Source: JBAZGH01 sp041652935 (GTDB lineage Bacteria > Patescibacteriota > Patescibacteriia > Patescibacteriales > XYC2-FULL-47-12). Taken from it: a stretch of DNA of 16,633 bases. Of this stretch, positions 6,789 through 13,550 are shown in pieces (position 1 is the first letter of the stretch; the number at the start of each line of letters is the position of its first letter). A model generated the notes under the pieces. That model ran no database searches. It was not told the origin of the DNA and worked only from the letters and a program-made list of their open reading frames with translations. Made by a program: the position numbers and the translations under genes. Where the stretch lies: positions 1 through 16,633 of the forward strand of contig JBAZGH010000023.1 in NCBI GenBank assembly GCA_041652935.1, read 5' to 3'.

Positions 6789-7205
6789 TTAATATTCAGA
6801 GCAGCAAAGGCACTGAATTATTTTCGAAGAAGATTGGGAAAATTCGTCGCACGTTCCAATGGCGTATGAGAATTTATAATCTCCAGCAATACCTGACCTA
6901 GTTTCAATTAATCCTAAAGTACATGTTCTCCCTATATTAGCGCATATTTTTGAACAGCTTTTTTCAGCAGCAGTTCCAGCTGGTATGCACTTATTCAGCA
7001 TATTTAAAACATCGGCATCGGTCGTTTTAGAATTCAACAAATTATCGATCTTCTCTTTAGCGTAAGTTCTGTCAGCGATAAAAACTTCGCGATCCTCATA
7101 AAGTTTGGTAAGTTTATTAACTATAAAAGCAGATATTATTGCCGAGGTTATAACCGCGATTGCAAAAACAATACCTATAATTATCCAAGTTTGTTTTTGT
7201 TCCAT
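6789..7205 (-). CDS. Single-pass membrane protein with an eight-cysteine extracytoplasmic domain
   Basis: I do not recognise a family for this 138-residue protein. A hydrophobic segment at about 7-31 (IIIGIVFAIAVITSAII...) is most simply a signal anchor. A polar stretch follows, then a C-terminal region from about 72 with eight Cys (KC, SC, IC, TC, TC, QC, LC, C), ending CLCCSEY. Their even number and export suggest disulfides, though a metal-binding role is possible. It lies 14 bases downstream of a four- to five-pass membrane protein on the same strand, behind corA, and ends at the shared terminator after greA. Co-transcription with the upstream membrane protein is likely. No Shine-Dalgarno sequence is visible; the leader is an AT-only run. 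Confidence 0.65.
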   Translation of the reverse strand: MEQKQTWIIIGIVFAIAVITSAIISAFIVNKLTKLYEDREVFIADRTYAKEKIDNLLNSKTTDADVLNMLNKCIPAGTAAEKSCSKICANIGRTCTLGLIETRSGIAGDYKFSYAIGTCDEFSQSSSKIIQCLCCSEY

Positions 7206-7219
7206 AAAATTAATAAATT

Positions 7220-7723
7220 TTAATAATTTTTTTCTGGAATAAATTTAGAGATAACCCAGAGGATCAATCCTAGAATAAAAGGTGGGAAATAAATTACAGC
7301 GGCAAAGGCCGTGCTTATGTAAGTGCAAAAGAGGACATTTCCTTCTTGATAAGGGCCGGCGCAGTTTATCACCGCCCAGACCAAGGAGATTGCTAAAAAT
7401 AAGATAAATATTACTGCCCCGATAATCATTAAAATTCTGCCAATAAAATTCATTTTTCTTTTTGAGTTATTTTTAGCCCCGCTTACCCAGCGAAAAAAAG
7501 CGCCCGCTAAAAACCAAAATAACCCACCCAATATAAAAGCGGGGAAACTAAAGGCATGAAAATCAACGTAGGGCGAGCCGAAAGGAATGCTAAAAATCCA
7601 AAGGGTCCCGGCCATTAATAATCCGACATTTTCCAAAGTGGTTTTTTCTAAAAAGAAGCCAACCGGTGTGATTATGACGTAAATAACAGCAAAAATAATG
7701 CCCCATTTAATTATATTATTCAT
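7220..7723 (-). CDS. Small multi-pass membrane protein, function unknown
   Basis: The 167-residue product is almost entirely hydrophobic, with likely membrane segments at about 5-25, 32-48, 58-80, 93-117 and 137-160. Short polar loops separate them, including a basic GAKNNSKRK (82-90) that should face the cytoplasm. Two Cys (ENC-like INCAGP and FCTY) lie in the loop between the last two segments. I recognise no catalytic or transport motif. It lies 45 bases after corA and 14 bases before the Cys-rich protein, so the three genes probably form one operon. Whether it acts with CorA cannot be told from the sequence. Confidence 0.65.
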   Translation of the reverse strand: MNNIIKWGIIFAVIYVIITPVGFFLEKTTLENVGLLMAGTLWIFSIPFGSPYVDFHAFSFPAFILGGLFWFLAGAFFRWVSGAKNNSKRKMNFIGRILMIIGAVIFILFLAISLVWAVINCAGPYQEGNVLFCTYISTAFAAVIYFPPFILGLILWVISKFIPEKNY

Positions 7724-7768
7724 TGTTTTTTTGTTTTAAATCTCAAGTATTAAATATCAGTTTTAAAA

Positions 7769-8710
7769 TTAAATCCATTTTTTCCATTTGAAAAATCCCA
7801 GCATTGCCATGCAGCCACCCAGCATAATAATCACAATTATCCAAAAATCATGGGGGTTATCAACAAAAGGCATGCTGTTCATTGTATTCATTCCGAAGAC
7901 GGCGGCGAGCAGGGTAAGGGGGAAGACGATAACCGAAAAAATAGTCAAAGTTTTCATAACATCATTCATGCGATAGTTCATAATAGATTCATTACTGGCA
8001 TATAACGCTTCAATCATCTCTTTACGATTTTCAATCATGTTTATTAAGTCTTTGCTTTTTTCTACGACCGAAGTATAAGGAGTGCGTTTATCAATAATTC
8101 CGGCCTCTGGGGCAAGTTTTTTAAATTTTTCCAGGATATTTTGATAATTTTTAGTGATTGTCCTAATATTTATCGCGCTGCGCCGGAGATTTAGTAAACT
8201 GGCGATCGCTTTTTTACTTTCCCAGGCAAAAATTAAATCTTCTATTTCGTCGGTTTCTTTACTGATATAGTCCAATAAATCAAAGCCGTCATCCAGCAGA
8301 GCGTCTATTATTTTATAGAATAAATCTACTGATGAATCTATATTATGTGTATTTTTTCCGTTATTTTTTTCATAGTCAGCAAACATTTTTTTCAAAGCGG
8401 GAATTTTTCCTTCATGGAGCATCACTATATAATCTTTGCCGGCAAAAAAATCAATTTCCGTGCTGTTTATCGTTTGTTCCTCTTTATTAAAATAAGGGAA
8501 GCGCAGAGCGATGAATAAATAATTTTTCCCCGCGTTTATTTTAACGTGGAAATTTACAATACTTACATGGGCGTCGCGCAAATCATTTGGACTGAAGTTG
8601 TATTTTTTGCGCAAATAATCTATCTCCGCGCCCTGGGCGTTAACAATATTAAGCCAGCTTATTTTTTTGTTGCGCAGGCCTTTTATATTTAAAGTTTGTA
8701 TCTTGCTCAT
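7769..8710 (-). CDS. corA: CorA-family divalent cation (Mg2+) channel
   Basis: CorA proteins are pentameric channels that take up Mg2+, and sometimes Co2+ or Ni2+, across the cytoplasmic membrane. The 313-residue product has the family layout: a large cytoplasmic alpha/beta domain (about 1-170), a long helical stalk (about 175-252), a pore-lining helix (about 253-272) ending in the signature GMN (273-275, YGMN-like FGMN), then a second helix (about 289-307) and a basic C-terminal tail KWKKWI. Length is normal. It is the first gene of the minus-strand group with two small membrane proteins. The upstream gap to the divergent gene at 8959 is filled by inverted repeats. No Shine-Dalgarno sequence precedes the ATG. 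Confidence 0.95.
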   Translation of the reverse strand: MSKIQTLNIKGLRNKKISWLNIVNAQGAEIDYLRKKYNFSPNDLRDAHVSIVNFHVKINAGKNYLFIALRFPYFNKEEQTINSTEIDFFAGKDYIVMLHEGKIPALKKMFADYEKNNGKNTHNIDSSVDLFYKIIDALLDDGFDLLDYISKETDEIEDLIFAWESKKAIASLLNLRRSAINIRTITKNYQNILEKFKKLAPEAGIIDKRTPYTSVVEKSKDLINMIENRKEMIEALYASNESIMNYRMNDVMKTLTIFSVIVFPLTLLAAVFGMNTMNSMPFVDNPHDFWIIVIIMLGGCMAMLGFFKWKKWI

Positions 8711-8732
8711 GGCTATATAATTATTTTTTATT

Positions 8733-8837
8733 CAAATTACATACAAATATACAAATGCCTTTATAGAGGCGTAATAAAATATTAATATTTATTTTGCCTT
8801 ATATATGATTTGTATATTTGTAAAAAATTTGTAATTT
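8733..8837. repeat. Long imperfect palindrome upstream of corA
   Basis: CAAATTAC-x-TACAAATATACAAAT (8733-8756) reads as the inverse of ATTTGTATATTTGTA...TTTGTAATTTG (8808-8837), with a small insertion in the right arm. The centre holds a perfect AAATATTAATATTT palindrome. It occupies most of the divergent corA/8959 intergenic region. Confidence 0.75.
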
Positions 8838-8873
8838 GTAGGTGTTTATATTATATCACATTTTTTTTATTTA

Positions 8874-8882
8874 TGATATACT
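8874..8882 (+). promoter_or_regulatory. Extended -10 promoter for the 8959 gene
   Basis: TGATATACT fits TGnTATAAT with one mismatch. It predicts a start near 8889 and a leader of about 70 bases that would begin with the 8889-8938 hairpin. Confidence 0.5.
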
Positions 8883-8888
8883 TTAGTC

Positions 8889-8938
8889 ATAAAGTCAAAA
8901 GTCATCAAGTCCATAAAGTAACAGACTTTCGACTTTAT
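8889..8938 (+). repeat. AAAGTC-word hairpin in the leader of the 8959 gene
   Basis: ATAAAGTCAAAAGTC (8889-8903) pairs with GACTTTCGACTTTAT (8924-8938), 14 of 15 positions, across a 20-base loop. Further AAGTC/GACTT words lie in the loop and just downstream. If the promoter call is right, the whole hairpin is transcribed. Confidence 0.75.
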
Positions 8939-8958
8939 AGACTTTTAGACTAATTACT

Positions 8959-9429
8959 ATGGCCGAAAATAATCCGACAACTGAAAAAATAAATCCGCGA
9001 ATTGAATCAATGCCGGCAGAGCGGGGCGTAGCGGGGCGAAGTACGGAAAATATTGATTTTAAAAATTTGGATAAAAAAGCGGAAGCGGAAAGAAAAGCCA
9101 AGGAAAAAGCGGAACAGGCGATAAAAGCCGCGCCAGACGGAGGTTACGCGTCCTCAAAATCAATTACAGTGAAAGAGGTGGAAGAGATTTTAAGCGGCGG
9201 CTTGGAAGATATTTTTGCGCAAATGCCACCGGCAGTCCAGCAAGAATTTAAAAGCGGGGGAGAGGCAACTGCTAAAAAAATACACGCTTTACTGCAGCAG
9301 CCGAAAATTAAAATAAAAAAAATAGCAAAGCTTATTATGGACTGGTTAAAAATAATACCAGGCGTTAATAAGTTTTTTTTAGAGCAGGAGAGTAAGATAA
9401 AGACGGATAGCATCCTTCGACTTAGATGA
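8959..9429 (+). CDS. Small Ala/Lys-rich protein preceding the VirD4-like ATPase
   Basis: I do not recognise a family for this 156-residue, apparently soluble protein. The first 60 residues are polar, low-complexity and probably disordered. At about 34-54 there is a charged KKAEAERKAKEKAEQAIKAA helix. A middle part follows (VKEVEEILSGGLEDIFAQMPPAVQQEFKSGGEATAKKI, about 71-108). A basic, partly amphipathic C-terminal section (IKIKKIAKLIMDWLKIIPGVNKFFLEQESKIKTD) could contact a membrane or partner. It has no signal peptide. It lies 103 bases before the membrane-anchored ATPase on the same strand, so a partnership with it is inferred from position only. The ATG at 8959 is the first in frame after an extended -10 promoter. 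Confidence 0.65.
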   Translation: MAENNPTTEKINPRIESMPAERGVAGRSTENIDFKNLDKKAEAERKAKEKAEQAIKAAPDGGYASSKSITVKEVEEILSGGLEDIFAQMPPAVQQEFKSGGEATAKKIHALLQQPKIKIKKIAKLIMDWLKIIPGVNKFFLEQESKIKTDSILRLR

Positions 9430-9473
9430 AGACAATAAAAACGTATGAATTATATTGTTTAATTATTTTCGTA

Positions 9474-9528
9474 AAATTGTTAATTTAGCAATTAGTTAGC
9501 GAAGCTAACGATAACAATTTAACAATTT
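9474..9528 (+). repeat. Nested inverted repeat before the VirD4-like ATPase gene
   Basis: AAATTGTTAA (9474-9483) pairs with TTAACAATTT (9519-9528). Inside is a tight hairpin, GTTAGC (9495-9500)/GCTAAC (9504-9509), with a GAA loop. The structure ends 4 bases before the ATG at 9533 and so would cover the translation start region. No T-run follows, so it is not a typical terminator. Confidence 0.7.
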
Positions 9529-9532
9529 ATTA

Positions 9533-12010
9533 ATGCTTGATTACACATACTTAAACATACTTATTTCAATAGCTTTAGTTTTAGCAACTGTCGTCTTTTT
9601 TTTATTGTTTTTACAGGTTGTAAGGCGGGTTCTGCGGGCGCTGGCGGGGAAATTAAACGCTTACCATAAGGATATTTTATCGGTAAGGGTGCCGAAAGAA
9701 AGCCCGCGCGACCTTGATAAAGAGGAAACCGTGCAGGCTTTGCAGGAAGATATTGCTGTCGGCGAAAGCATGTTTTCCATGATCGGCGGAATGAAGGCGA
9801 ACCCCAAAGGATTTAAATCATGGCTGCTGGGCGCGCACAATGATTTTTCTTTTGAAATAGTGGCATATAATAAGCTGATTTCTTTTTATGTGACTGCGCC
9901 GAGAAATATGCGCCGGCTGCTTGAGCAGGAAATTTACGCCCGTTATCCGGAGGCAGCCATTGAAGATGCTGTTGATTATAATATTTTTACCTCCGCGAGC
10001 AAACCGAAGGCGGCTTCTTTAAAATTGAAGCGGAGCAATATGTTTCCCATCAGGACATATAAGAATATGGATGTCGACCCGATGGACTCCATTATAAACG
10101 CGATGGCGAAATTAAGGGAGGGCGAGGGGGCGGCCGTGCAGATTATAGTGAAGTCAGCCCACCGCTCCTGGCGGTCGCGGGCGCATCGTATTCTGAAAGA
10201 GGTGCGCAAGGGGAAAACGCTGACCGAGGCGATAAAGATGTCCGGCTACAGCCGGATATTCAGCGGGGCTTCAAAAGCGGGCAATGTATTAATGCAGAAA
10301 GAAAAAGGCCAGGCGGAAAATATCCAGCATATGACGCAAGCCGAGGAAGATGGATTAAAGGCAATTGAAGAAAAAATGTCTAAAGCCGGGCTGGACGTGA
10401 ATATAAAAATAGTCGTTTCCTCCGACAACGAGGGCCAGTCGCAGGTTTATCTTGATAATATTATTGATTCTTTCAACCAGTATTCAATTTTTAGCTATGG
10501 GAACAGCTTTAAAAAAACGGGAAAATTAAACAGCCGGGCTTTAATAAGCGAGTTTATTTTCCGCCGCTTTAATGAAAAAAATAAAATGGTTTTAAATACC
10601 GAAGAGCTGGCAAGTATTTTTCATTTTCCTTTGCCGGAAAATGATGTTCCCAATATCAGCTGGCTGACTGCTAAAAAAGCGTCAGCCCCGGCTGATACGC
10701 CGACTGAAGGATTATATTTAGGTGAGAATATTTTTCGCGGAATAACCAAGCTGATAAATATAAAGCGGGATGACCGCCGCCGGCATACCTATATAATCGG
10801 CAAGTCCGGAACCGGAAAATCAAATTTAATCGCCTTAATGGCGCGCCAGGATATAAAGAATGGAGAAGGAGTCTGCGTTATAGACCCGCATGGCGATTTA
10901 ATAGATGATGTGATGGCGGGAATACCGAAAGAACGGGCAGAAGACGTTATTTATTTTTCGCCGGCTGACCTTAAAAGGCCGATAGGGCTTAATTTATTGG
11001 AATACGATGAGCGCTATCCGGAGCAGAAAACCTTTGTTATTAATGAAATGATAAAAATATTTGATAAGCTGTATGACCTTAGGGCGACAGGCGGGCCTAT
11101 TTTTGAGCAGTATATGCGCAATGCCATGCTTTTAATCATGGATGATCCGGCCAGCGGCTCCACTTTAATGGAAATTTCTAGAGTTTTATCAGACGCGGAT
11201 TTCCGCAAAATGAAGATTAAAAAATGCAAAGACCCGACCGTTGTGTCTTTTTGGGAAAAAGAAGCGGAAAAAGCGGGCGGGGAAGCGGCGCTTGCCAATG
11301 TCGTGCCCTACATTACCTCAAAATTAACCAGTTTTGTTTCAAACGCGACCATGCGCCCGATTATCGGCCAGCAGAAAAGTTCGTTTAATCTGCGGGATAT
11401 TATGAACCAGCGGAAAATTTTGCTTTTAAATTTATCCAAAGGCCAAATAGGGGAGATGAACGCGCATTTATTGGGTATGGTTTTAGTCGGCAAAATTTTA
11501 GTTAACGCCTTGTCGCGGACAGATATGGAAAGAGAAAAACGGAATGATTTTTATTTATACATTGATGAGTTCCAGAATTTTACCACTGATTCAATAAGTA
11601 TAATTTTATCCGAAGCGCGGAAATATAATTTGAATTTAATAATGGCGCACCAATATCTGGGACAGCTTGTGCAGAATAACGATACTTCTATTAAAGACGC
11701 TGTCTTCGGTAATGTTGGAACCTGGGTACTTTTTAAAATCGGTTCCGAGGACGCGGAGACAATGGTTAAGGAATTTACACCGGTATTTAATGAGTTTGAC
11801 CTTATCAACATTGAAAAGTACCACGCCTATGTTAAACTGTTAATTGATAATACAACTTCAAGGCCTTTCAGTATGGCGATTCCGCGCCTGCCGGACGGCA
11901 ACCCTGTTTTAGCGCAGAAAATAAAGGAATTATCAAGGTTAAAATATGGAAGAGATAGGAATATTGTTGAGGCGGAGATAATGAGACGGACGTCAACGAG
12001 TAACCAGTAA
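9533..12010 (+). CDS. Membrane-anchored VirD4/TraD/HerA-like ATPase
   Basis: The 825-residue product is a P-loop ATPase of the type IV coupling protein (VirD4/TraD) and HerA group, which pump DNA or hand substrates to a secretion channel. A single N-terminal membrane helix (about 7-31) is followed by a large family-specific region (about 40-410). The RecA-like motor then has Walker A GKSGTGKS (423-430), IDPHGDLIDD after it, Walker B YLYIDEFQNF (674-683, D678/E679) and a sensor-like IMAHQYLGQL region. The motor sequence looks intact. The window shows no relaxase, VirB4 or pilus genes, so conjugation cannot be claimed; chromosomal copies may serve DNA uptake, export or segregation. It follows a small Ala/Lys-rich gene, and its stop codon lies inside a perfect palindrome. 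Confidence 0.88.
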   Translation: MLDYTYLNILISIALVLATVVFFLLFLQVVRRVLRALAGKLNAYHKDILSVRVPKESPRDLDKEETVQALQEDIAVGESMFSMIGGMKANPKGFKSWLLGAHNDFSFEIVAYNKLISFYVTAPRNMRRLLEQEIYARYPEAAIEDAVDYNIFTSASKPKAASLKLKRSNMFPIRTYKNMDVDPMDSIINAMAKLREGEGAAVQIIVKSAHRSWRSRAHRILKEVRKGKTLTEAIKMSGYSRIFSGASKAGNVLMQKEKGQAENIQHMTQAEEDGLKAIEEKMSKAGLDVNIKIVVSSDNEGQSQVYLDNIIDSFNQYSIFSYGNSFKKTGKLNSRALISEFIFRRFNEKNKMVLNTEELASIFHFPLPENDVPNISWLTAKKASAPADTPTEGLYLGENIFRGITKLINIKRDDRRRHTYIIGKSGTGKSNLIALMARQDIKNGEGVCVIDPHGDLIDDVMAGIPKERAEDVIYFSPADLKRPIGLNLLEYDERYPEQKTFVINEMIKIFDKLYDLRATGGPIFEQYMRNAMLLIMDDPASGSTLMEISRVLSDADFRKMKIKKCKDPTVVSFWEKEAEKAGGEAALANVVPYITSKLTSFVSNATMRPIIGQQKSSFNLRDIMNQRKILLLNLSKGQIGEMNAHLLGMVLVGKILVNALSRTDMEREKRNDFYLYIDEFQNFTTDSISIILSEARKYNLNLIMAHQYLGQLVQNNDTSIKDAVFGNVGTWVLFKIGSEDAETMVKEFTPVFNEFDLINIEKYHAYVKLLIDNTTSRPFSMAIPRLPDGNPVLAQKIKELSRLKYGRDRNIVEAEIMRRTSTSNQ

Positions 12011-12046
12011 ACAGTAATTAGTAACTAGTTACTAATTACTGTTTAC
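12007..12046. repeat. Perfect 40-base palindrome overlapping the ATPase stop codon
   Basis: GTAAACAGTAATTAGTAACT (12007-12026) is followed at once by its exact reverse complement (12027-12046), with no spacer. The ATPase TAA stop (12008-12010) lies in the left arm. It is AT-rich and no T-run follows on the plus strand, so it does not look like a standard terminator. As RNA it would fold into a long hairpin; as DNA it could extrude a cruciform. Confidence 0.95.
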
Positions 12047-12100
12047 GGAATAAAAAAATTCGGACGGAGAAACCGTTTAATCATTTAATAATTTATATTT

Positions 12101-13354
12101 ATGTTTAATAATCAAAGAAAAAACAGAAGAATAAAGTTAGCTGTTATTATAGTAATTATAATATCCGCCTCATTTTACGGCGGAATAATATTCAGCAAAA
12201 AGACGGAAATAGACGACTGGCTGATTAATAATGAAACTGTTTTTTTAGGCAAAGTTTTAAACAAATATGAAATAAAAAAGAGCGAGAACGCGGCGCGGGA
12301 CGTTGACTTTTCTTTGTTTTGGGAGGTTTGGGACGCGATAAAAGACAAATATGTTGATGCGGATAAATTAAAAGAGAAAGAAATGTTTTACGGCGCTTTG
12401 CGGGGGTTAGTTGATTCTACCGGCGATCCTTATTCCGTTTTTATGAATCCGGTTATTTCCAAAGATTTTGCCGATGATTTAAAGGGTACTTTTGAGGGAA
12501 TCGGGGCGGAAATCGGAATTAAAGGAAATGTTTTAACTGTTATTGCTCCTTTAACCGATATGCCGGCCAAGAAAGCGGGACTCCGCTCGGGCGACCAGGT
12601 ATTGGCGATAGGCGGAGAAAGCACCGGCGGAATTTCCCTTGACGAAGCGGTTAATAAAATACGCGGTCCCAAGGGGACTGATGTAACCCTGACGATTTGG
12701 CGGGATAGTTTTGATGAACCGCAGGATTTTGTTATTACCCGCGAAAAGATTATGGTTAAAAGCGTTAAATGGGAGATAAATAATGACGATATAATGATTA
12801 TAGAGATATCGCATTTTAACAGCGATACTGAAGAGCTGTTCGACCAGGCGGTCCGGGAGACAATAAAAGAAAATCCCAAGGGCGTAATTTTAGACCTGCG
12901 GAACGACCCGGGCGGATATTTAAATACAGCGATTGAGGTTGCCAGCGAATGGATTGAAGAGGGGCCGATAGTAATAGAAAAATTTTCGGAAGAAAATAAA
13001 AATGAATATTTAGCCCGCGGCCGCGCTCGGTTAAAAGATTATCCGACGGTAGTTTTGGTAAATCAGGGTTCGGCTTCGGCCTCTGAAATTGTCGCCGGGG
13101 CTTTGAAGGACTATAAATTAGCGACTATTGTCGGCATGACCACTTTCGGCAAAGGTTCGGTCCAGGAAATGGTTAATTTCAGCGACGGCTCATCCGTGAA
13201 AATAACAGTCGCCAAATGGCTTACGCCCGAAGGCGTTAATATCAGCGAGGAAGGGATTAAGCCGGATGAAGAAGTTAATTTAACAATAGAGGATTATAAT
13301 GCAAATAAAGATCCGCAGATGGAGAAGGCAATTGAGATATTACATGAGGAATAA
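12101..13354 (+). CDS. S41-family carboxy-terminal processing protease (CtpA-type)
   Basis: CtpA/Prc proteases cut or trim envelope proteins outside the cytoplasmic membrane, using a Ser-Lys dyad. The 417-residue product has a basic N-terminus and one membrane anchor (about 13-31). An N-terminal helical part contains GDPYSVFMNP (about 107-116), and a PDZ substrate-gating domain spans about 122-210 (GIGAEIG, AGLRSGDQVLAIGG). The protease core has DLRNDPGGYL, NQGSASASEIVAGALKD with nucleophile S326, and TTFGKGSVQ with K351, 25 residues later as in the plant D1 processing protease. The C-terminal LTPEGVNISEEGIKPDEEV is typical. Length is normal and all catalytic residues are present. It lies 90 bases downstream of the ATPase. 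The substrate is unknown; nearby exported proteins are only possible candidates. Confidence 0.95.
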   Translation: MFNNQRKNRRIKLAVIIVIIISASFYGGIIFSKKTEIDDWLINNETVFLGKVLNKYEIKKSENAARDVDFSLFWEVWDAIKDKYVDADKLKEKEMFYGALRGLVDSTGDPYSVFMNPVISKDFADDLKGTFEGIGAEIGIKGNVLTVIAPLTDMPAKKAGLRSGDQVLAIGGESTGGISLDEAVNKIRGPKGTDVTLTIWRDSFDEPQDFVITREKIMVKSVKWEINNDDIMIIEISHFNSDTEELFDQAVRETIKENPKGVILDLRNDPGGYLNTAIEVASEWIEEGPIVIEKFSEENKNEYLARGRARLKDYPTVVLVNQGSASASEIVAGALKDYKLATIVGMTTFGKGSVQEMVNFSDGSSVKITVAKWLTPEGVNISEEGIKPDEEVNLTIEDYNANKDPQMEKAIEILHEE

Positions 13355-13389
13355 CAAATTATAAATAATGAATAAAATTTCTGATCACT

Positions 13390-13550
13390 CTAATTAACTT
13401 GATAAATGACCAATTGCCAATGTCCAATTTCCAATCAATAACCAATATCTAATGGCCAATCGAAATTGGGGTTTGGAAATTGAATGGTCATTGAAAATTG
13501 GTCATTGGCAATTTTTATAATAATTAAGTTAATTAGAAATTTAATATTTT
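13390..13550 (+). repeat. Dispersed palindromic repeat, copy B, upstream of pyrG
   Basis: A long imperfect palindrome has outer arms CTAATTAACTT (13390-13400) and AAGTTAATTAG (13526-13536), with TGACCAAT/ATTGGTCA words between. It is related to the 4363-4498 element in reverse complement, sharing a 22-base identical core (13472-13493), but has an additional block of about 35 bases in its left half. It runs up to the pyrG ATG and fills nearly the whole gap after the protease gene. Confidence 0.85.
13491..13521 (+). promoter_or_regulatory. Candidate promoter of pyrG inside repeat copy B
   Basis: TTGAAA (13491-13496), a 19-base spacer and TATAAT (13516-13521) predict a leader of about 20 bases. 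Copy A has the same 19-base spacing at the equivalent place. Confidence 0.55.

Noticed and set aside
9533..12010. Integrative conjugative element
   Set aside because: Only a coupling-type ATPase is present; no relaxase, integrase, VirB4 or attachment repeats are seen in the window.
12007..12046. Rho-independent terminator
   Set aside because: The stem is AT-rich and followed by GGAATAAAAAAATT, with no T-run on the plus strand.
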